Shown here in pieces: positions 50,501 to 59,500 of a DNA stretch of 64,000 nt. Position 1 is the stretch's first letter; each line of letters starts with the position of its first letter. This DNA comes from Zygaena filipendulae (Eukaryota; Arthropoda; Insecta; Lepidoptera; Zygaenidae): NCBI GenBank assembly GCA_907165275.2, contig OU015655.1, forward strand, positions 3,856,501-3,920,500, written 5' to 3'. Both the position numbers and the translations under genes were made by a program. Below the pieces are notes generated by a model that had not been told where the DNA came from, ran no database searches, and saw nothing but the letters and a program-made list of their open reading frames with translations.

Positions 50501-53500
50501 AAATATAATAAATCTGTTATTTACTATTTGATGGGTTTGAAATTTGAATGAAAGTTAGCTATTGTGGTAACTTGTGCCTAGAGTCAATATAGTGCATACT
50601 TTTATTTAATATATTTAAATTTCCTAAAATAATCCCAAAATTAGCGTTAAAGACTAGCTAACTACTGTCCGCAGTTCTTTTGGATTTTTAATAATACATA
50701 GTAACTAAGAATAATTAGGGCCTTTATACATAATTATGTCCAGAAGACGGGACTGAATTTTATGCAAAAAAATTGCAAGCAAGTAAAGCGCTCAAATATT
50801 CGTTACGAAACGGGGTTAAATATAATGACCACCATAAAATGATAAAATGCTTTGATACCCTTAGTTCTTTTACCAAAAAAATATACTTAACACCAGAAAA
50901 ATAAAGTCTACAATTATAATAGTACTAACTATTTTAGTCACGACTGCACTTCAAATTGTATTCGAACACCAAATGTTCACTAAATCTTATCGAGCAAATT
51001 AATGCTCTATTTCTTTACATTTACTATTCTATCTTTACATTTACTATTTTTGTCTGTTATATGTTACTATACATAAGCCTTACGAAATGAGACCGGACAG
51101 TGAATATGTACACCGCGTATCAATGATAATAATATAACTATGTATATTACTTACCTATGTATCAGTCTTTTGTTTTCAAGATAAGTCATGCCATCACAGA
51201 TCTGTTCAGCGAATTCGCAAAGATTGGGAACAGGGAAACTAGGCCTTAAGGACACCTCACGGAGGCATTCCAATAGCGAGCGAAGCGGAGCCAGCTCTGT
51301 TACCTAACGACAAATGTTTGAAAATTCACTACTAATATGTAATACAGTCACTTAATTTATACGGTTGTACGTATGTCGCACGGAATTTGTATATTTCGTC
51401 TGTTTAAAAAAGTCGCCATTTTGTACTCGTATAATGACGAGGACAAGATATCCGTACTAGAGTATAAATATGATTCTGTTGTGATCACTGTCAAAACGTA
51501 ACCTAACCTAGCGTGTCGGGGAGGACAACCATAAAAAAATTGAGCGTTTTTAAACTGACGAACATAAAATTTGGCTGACCAATTTGTAAATGGACTAATA
51601 CCTATTATGTATAGTGTGCCGAGTGCTATTTGTATAATTTTGTATACAAAGCGAAAAAATAAATTTTATTTTAATGCACTTTAATCCTTCTTGTAGCGTT
51701 ATTATTTCAATGAAAGACAAAACGAAGCAAGTACAAGAATTTTTCTTTGCTTAATTATCTAGATTAAAGGTAATCCATAGAAGCCTTGCAAGGTATATAC
51801 GCGTTGGTCGAAGTACCACTGGATATTAAATCGTATGCATCTTCGGATTGCAGTAAGTATTAAATTAGCTTGGAATGTTTGATTGCTAGGTAGTGGATCA
51901 ACGCATACCGTAAACATCGACCTCTGGCAAATTTGAGACAGGAATTCGTTGTTTGCTGGTGGCGTCCGTCATTCAACCCATTTAATACCTAATAACTGGT
52001 AAACGCAAAGCTGTATTTTTACATAAATAATATAATAAGATGTCTAAAACGAGTAAAAATATTAGAATTTGTAAATCTATATATACCTATAAAAGAAAGT
52101 CGTGTTACTTACATCATTTATAACTCAAGAATGGCTGAACCGATTTGGCTGAAAAGTGGTGGGGAGGTAGCTTAGAACCAGGAAACGGACATAGGATACT
52201 TTTTATCCCGGAATTCCCGCAGGAACTCCGAAATTAACGTCGGTGAAATCTCATGAAATTTTGCATACTTAGGTACACATTGTCAGGGGTACAGAGAAGG
52301 ACATAGGGTAGGTACTTTGCATTCCGGAATTCCTGCGGGATCTCCGAAATTTCCGCGGGTGAAACCGCGGGGAACAGCTAGTCTATTATAAATTCAAAGT
52401 TTGTCCGGGAGAGATGAGCGTTAGCGATAAGACTAACACTTTTATTATTATTCGGTGCAAAAAAATGTAAATCAGAATTAGTCATAAAGGGGAGGGGTAT
52501 CAAGCCGCGAGCATTTTAAAGTTTTAGGCCCGCCGCCGATTGTGACTTTTTGTCGACGTGACTTTCTGTCACTTAGTCAAGTGCAATGAAAACTATACTG
52601 AGTGCGCTCATTATGGTGACGGTGACTCAGTATAGTTTTCATTGCACTTGACTAAGTGACAGAAAGTCACGTCGACAAAAAGTCACAATCGGCGGCGGGC
52701 CTTAGTGATAGTTAATACGGACTGCCCAATAATCGCGACTGGTACAGCTTTGTTTTAAGGTGGCGCGCCACCATATTATGCAGCCTCTCAGCCGATAGAG
52801 GCCGTGGGCGGCGCAATAAAAGTGTTTTCTCAATTTACAGAGAATCGCAAGCTAAAAGATAGATTTTGATGATAAATGCGACAGGATGAGTGTTTAATAC
52901 ATCTTTCATTTAAAATTTTTATATGGTCTTACGCGCATTATTATCCTTTAACTACAAGAAAATTAGGAATAACCGCCCGAAACGTAGTCACACACACTTG
53001 CAAATCGATTAGTACAAGCGGAATCTGATTCTGAATTTGACATATTATGTATGAGTCTCGTTGGCGCTGTGGTGTAATACGTCTCTTTTTGTAAATAATG
53101 AATCGTGAAAATCTCGTGTTCAAACCTAAGATTGCGATTCCAATTTTTGTAACTAATTTTCTCTAATTTGTTTATATATACTTATTTATAGAACTACAAA
53201 CGATTTATTTTTCGTTCTGTTTTGGAATTTATTTTAATTCCAAAAAAGAAAATTTAAAGGATATAGAATTAGAATCTAAGAAAATATAAAGATGGATAAA
53301 GCTAAATAAAAATATTGGACTTATTTTTAATACAACCTTTCCTTGCAGGTTACACACGTACCTACTTGCGTAAATATTGGGACTGAAAATAATTTTGGGT
53401 ATAAAAAAAACTCTACGTCCTAATCTAAATTTCAAGATTTCGGGATTTACTTGGTGATAAAAAAATTGAAATCTTATAATATCTCCGACACTATGACCAC

Positions 53501-56500
53501 AATACCGGTCAATCATCTATGTATTTCAGCAGTCTATGTAATTTACGTCATCAACTAGGATGTTTGTAATTTTAGAAAAAAAATCAATCATAGAATATCC
53601 AATACTAAATAGAATCGCAGTTCAACTCAAAACCTGTATGATTCGTGATAACTTTACAAGAAAAGTACATAATTCCACAAAGACACTGACATTACAATCC
53701 CTACTAAATACTAATAATATTATAAATGCGAAAGTAACTCTGTCTGTCTGTTTGTTACGCTTTCACGGCTCAGCCGATCATCACGAAATTTTGCATACAC
53801 GTTGTCAGGGGTACAGAAAAGGACATAGGGTACTTACTTTATATGCCGGAATTCCCGCGGGAACTCCAAAATTAACACCGGTGAAATCTAATGAGATTTT
53901 GCATATACGTTGTCAGGGGTACAGAGAAGGTACCCTATAGTACTTTATATTCCGGAATTCCCGCGGGAACTCCAAAATTAACAACGGTAAAATCCAATGA
54001 GATTTCGCATATACGTTGTCAAGGGTACAGAGAAGGTACCCTATATGCATAGGGTACTTTATATCCCGGAATTCCCGCGGGAACTCCAATATTAACAACG
54101 GTGAAATCCAATGAGATTTCGCATATACGTTGTCAAGGGTACAGAGAAGGTACCCTATATGCATAGGGTACTTTGTATCCCGGAATTCCTGCGGGATCTC
54201 CGAAATTGCCGCGGGTAAAACCGCGGGGAACAGCTAGTACTCTTATAAACCGAGATTTGAACCGTAATTCTATAAAAGGATTAGAGCCAGACGTTAGTAC
54301 GCATAGTGGTTATATACTCTTTGGTCTAGCCACTCAACCTATATACCGCTTGGTGTTATTACACGAAAAAAAAAACATAAACACATTCTGCCGTTGTTCC
54401 ATTACAAAATTTAAATTTTGACATCTTGTGATAATAATATTTTATATTTTATTGAGTTTCATCAGTAGGTACGTTGAGTTTGTAAAGTATTTTATATTCT
54501 ACTAGCTGTGTCCCGCGGTTACACCCGCGTGAAACATTTTTATAAAATTACTACTTATTAGATACTGGAGGATACTGTAGTTTCTTATGAGTGAAGTATT
54601 TAAAATAACTGGTTCTTTACTTCTTTATAATAATACTAGCTATTTTTCATAATATACCTAGAAATTAGCGCGGTTTCACCCACGCTAACTTCAGAGTTTC
54701 TGCGGGAATTCCGGGATAAAAACTACCCTGTGTCCTTCTCTGTGCCCCTACTAATAAAGTGTATGCAAAATTTCTAGATAATCGGTTGAGTAATAAACCG
54801 TAACAAACAAACAAACAAACTCATATTCGCATTTCTAATAATAAGTTTATCTAGAAGTGTGCATAATGTATATTATGAAAAAGGAGTTTAGATTTGAAAT
54901 CGTAAACAAAAGCATAAAAAATGACAGATAATAAAAAAAATTATCTATACTTCTAAACTATAATAAAAGAGTAGAATCCGCGATTCTGTACATTGAATAT
55001 TTTTTCCTAAAATGGAGAGGGGTGATAAAAGAAGAGTAACCAAGCACAAAAAAAAGTTTTTGAAATTCTTTTCTGTCTGTCTGTCTATTTGTTCGCCATA
55101 ATCTCCAAATCAACTGAACAGATTGTCATGCGGTTTTCACAGGTAGATTAAGCTTAGCCTGTAGCTACATAATATAGGCTTTGTTTCATTCAAATCGGAT
55201 ATCGGCAAAAAAAGTTGTTACACAAAAACTTTTCACGCGGGTGAAACCGCAGGGCACAGCTAGTCATATAATATTGAGACTTCTTCGGAAGTTGTTCTAA
55301 CCACTGGACCATTATCGTATAGTTCCTCCTGCCGAAAAAATTGTATGCATTCAGCCGTCGCGCGTCATTTGAATATATTGATCTTCTTTTATTTAGTTTC
55401 GTCAAAGCAGTGCGTTGGGAAGATGGATTTATTATAATATTGTATTATTTGTAAAATATAAATATTTTACTGGCAGTTGATCCTGCCGCGGTTTTGCTCG
55501 CGTCAGTTTTTTTTTTTTTTTTTTTTTTTATTACAAAATCAAGGAAATAATAAATGATAATGAGTGAACAGTTACATCATTTCGAAAAATTTACAAAAGT
55601 AAAGTCTTTATTATACAGGGTGTAACGTTACGAGGGTATTTTTTTTGTAAAAAGACATGCAATATTCGATTCTCGTCTCTAATAGCTGACTAAAAAAAAA
55701 TTTGGAGAAAAAAACTTACTAAAAAACCACGTGAGTGTCGTGTCGTGCTCCGCTCGTATTGGTCATAGCGTGATGTTATAGCCTATAGCCGTCCTCGATA
55801 AATAACTATCTAACACGAAAATAATTTTTCAATTCGATCCAGTAGTTCCTGAGATTAGTACGTTCAACCAAACAAACAAACAAACTCTTCAGCTTTATTA
55901 TTAGTACCTATAAATTAACAAATACAAAGTAGGTATATGCATAGGTAATAGTAAAAAATATTATAAGCTTTTGAAAATTACTTCACGTGATCACATAGAT
56001 ATCACGAAAAGATGAAGTTTGACCTACCAACACGATGAGTCTGTAACTCGCAGTTTCGGAGGTATGAGCTGTCGAAAATTTGACCATGTGATCACATAGA
56101 TATCACAAAACATGAAGTTTGAGTACCAACGTGATATGACTGCGTCCTATAGTTTCGGAGTTATAAGCATTCAAAAATTTTGTCACGTGAACACATAGAT
56201 ACCACGAAAAAATGAAGTTTAAACAGCAACATGATGGGGTTGTCTCATACTAGTTTCGAGGGTATGAGCTTTACAAAAAAAAATTTTTTTTTTGAAGATA
56301 TTAAAAATTTGATCACGTGGTCACATAGACACAATAAAAATATGAAGTTGTACCAACATTATATGGCTGCGTGTCATTGCTAATTGCATCGAAGATAAAA
56401 GTTAAATTACCCTGGGCCGTGGTGACTGGTGAGATACAACCATTCGAAAATATGGTCTCTCTCTTTTACGCATCGAGAAAACAAGAAAGAGATAGCAAGA

Positions 56501-59500
56501 ATTTATGCAACACAAAAATATAAAATACTTGTACGGGCTACCTGTAGCTTATAAGGTATACCTACTTGTACGTGACTCAAAACAAAATGTAGTTATGCCT
56601 TCGCTCCGGCTACTAAATACCTACCAACTACATCAGTAATATGTATATTCCAAATTCAATTCTAAATTATCCCGGTAGGTAAAATTGTCAAAACTCACGA
56701 CTCAACGCCGCGACACCTTTCGATCCTTTTGGAACTCACTACAAACTACTGCATTCGGGGGACTTGTCAGTCTACAGCCAAACCACAGCTGTTTATAGAC
56801 CGGCCCGCCATTTTCGTACACATATACTGTATACGCTCTCACACAAGTAAGAGATTCGACCAAAATTTAATATTTTTGAAATGCTTATAATTATGTTATT
56901 TTTTCACTATCTGCAAAGATTTGGGACTTATGCGGCATCTAGACCAGTAGTAGTATTTTATAAAATAAATTCTAATTACCATAAACAGCCGTAGTGTAAG
57001 AAAACTCGGTAGGCAATTTGTATGAAAACTAGCCCTAACACCCGCACCTTAAGCTAGATTGTTAATGCCTGATTTAAAAAAATGCCTTAATTATACATAA
57101 AGTCAAGCAGATGCCATCAAACATTCCAACAATGTACATATTTGAAAACCGTTTTTTTTTTCTTTGTAGGTTATTAAGTGTCTCGAAAACCTGTTGTGAT
57201 TTTAGAATTTTTTTTTTAAACTAGTCTTTCTTAATTGGCTATTTCGTTGGCTTTAGTACTTATATTCGGACTAACAGACTGTTATGCATCATGCACTGTT
57301 AGTAACAACAATGCATGATGTTTATTAAAACCATAGAAATAGGTACAAAAGTTCGAATTGCCATATGAGTATTCGTATTTCACAGATGTCTTACAATATA
57401 AGTTGACGCACATATGCATAGGATATTAACGCATACCAGCATCAGAGATTCCAGATGCAATACGACTCCATATAGACGTACAACGTTGGGGTGCTCTATA
57501 CTGTGCATCACGGCCGCTTCCTTTAAGAACTCCGTTGAATTCGACGTCATCCTCTCGTTGCCAAGACATTTTATTGCCACTTGTAACTGTTGATAAAAAT
57601 ACAGTCATAACAATGTAAACAAATATACTTGCATTCGACACAATCAAAATAAAGGATTAGATAAAGAGCTATACATACAATAATGAATGAATAACTAACA
57701 AAGCTTTATGCTTTATATGCATTTATAATTTTATATCTGTATAGCTGTCTCCCGCGGTTTCACTCGCGTTAATTACGGAATTCCCGTGGGAATGTTGTGA
57801 TAAAAGTACGCTATGTCACTCAGGACTACCCTAGCTTCCTATAAGTGAAGATTTTTTAAAATCGGTTTAGTAGATCCAGAGATTACCCCCTACAACATCA
57901 CAAAACAAACTTACAATTCACAAACTCACAAACTCTACCTCTTTATATTATTAGTACCTACCTATAGATTTGCTAGCATGTGTCACGCCTCCGGTATTTA
58001 ATTTTTGACAGAGCATTATGTCTTTTTCTTTGCAACATAGTTTAAAACAGTTGCTTGCCGCTGTCTGTCCCTATGTATGCTTAGATCTTTAAAACTACGC
58101 AACGGATTTTCATGCGGTTTTTTTAATAGATATAGTGATTCAAGAGAAAGGTTTATAACGTATAGTTTATCCTGGAATTCCCGCGTGAACTACAAAATTA
58201 CTGTGAGTAAAACCGCGGGAGACAGCTAGTAGTAGCTAGCTAGCTAGTAGTAATATATAATAAAATATAAAATAAAAACTATGACGTAATTAAATTGTTC
58301 TCCATAAGATTAAAAACGTTTAAGATAGTCTTGATCCTTGCCTGAAGATTTTAAATTATAGCTGACTGCATGCATATTAATAAATATAAGCAAATACGAT
58401 GATAAAATTAGCTGTTTACATATACGATAGTGTAATAAAAAAGATAAGTAGCACTAACTGTACAAACCTCTGTGGTTTCTTGTGCTATTTTATGTCAGTC
58501 TTAAATTATTTTTGTTGTAAATTTGGTAAATAAAAAAAAACATTAATAATATACCCTTTGATTTCCAGTAGTCCATGTGCCCTGTTGGACCACACCAAAT
58601 TGTCCCATACCAAGTTCCTTATTGATAGTTATATCCTCAATAGATATGATGTGTTTTGTAGGAACTTTGACATTGTTTTCAGGGAACGGTTGAAATTCAA
58701 GTGGCAATGAACTGTGCCCATGCAAATACTGCAAACGAAAAATTACAGTTTATTGCCAATTATACCTTTAAAGACATAATGAGTCCCAGCTTATTAAGTT
58801 TATAGTATTTTTTTGTTACTCACTGGATCGTTTCGTTTATTAGATGTTAAAAGCTTCTTGATTTTTGAAATGTATGGATTGGGAAAGTATTTTGAATAAA
58901 TTTTTTTGTAGCGTCTCTGTTCAGGCTTTGAGAGACCAATTTGTCCTAAATCTTCAGTACGAACAAACTTTAGTTGCGACACTTTCGTAACTTTCAATAT
59001 ATCTCTGCAAAAAAAAATATTTTTCTTTTTTAATAATTATGCTTGGATGTTATAATATCATTGGTCCCAAACTTAGCAGAGCTTATATGCATATCAGACA
59101 ACTGTTATGATACTTATATACCTAGATTGTTTTTTTAAATAGTTAAATGCTTATTACTAAACACTAAAACTAAACACCCTGAAGCACTCTGTGAACACAA
59201 ATAATAATAATAATAATCCTCTTCACAACACACAGATCTACTTGATCTCACATTAAGCTATGAACTTGTGTTGTGGAAACCAAGCAAATGTGGTATATAC
59301 TACATATTTTTACATTCTATACTATAGATATTTATTATACTGTAGATATATATATACACGCCCAGACTGAAAAATGGAACCCTGTTTTTATCTCCAAAGT
59401 CCACCCCAACAGAACCTCTCGATTAGTGGGTAGGCATCGTGACCTACTGTGGTCAATCGGGTCGTCAAAATCACATAAATGTGCAGTGTAATGCGAGCAT

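Noticed and set aside
52527..52701. Long hairpin as a microRNA precursor
   Set aside because: The perfect 77 bp stem, long identical arms and TTA duplications indicate a transposon. Small-RNA production is possible but not shown.
53913..54164. Minus-strand frame with a duplicated peptide
   Set aside because: It is the translation of the tandem Helitron module, not a protein.
55984..56395. Regularly spaced repeats resembling a CRISPR array
   Set aside because: This is a eukaryotic intron. The units diverge along their whole length and there are no uniform repeats with unique spacers.
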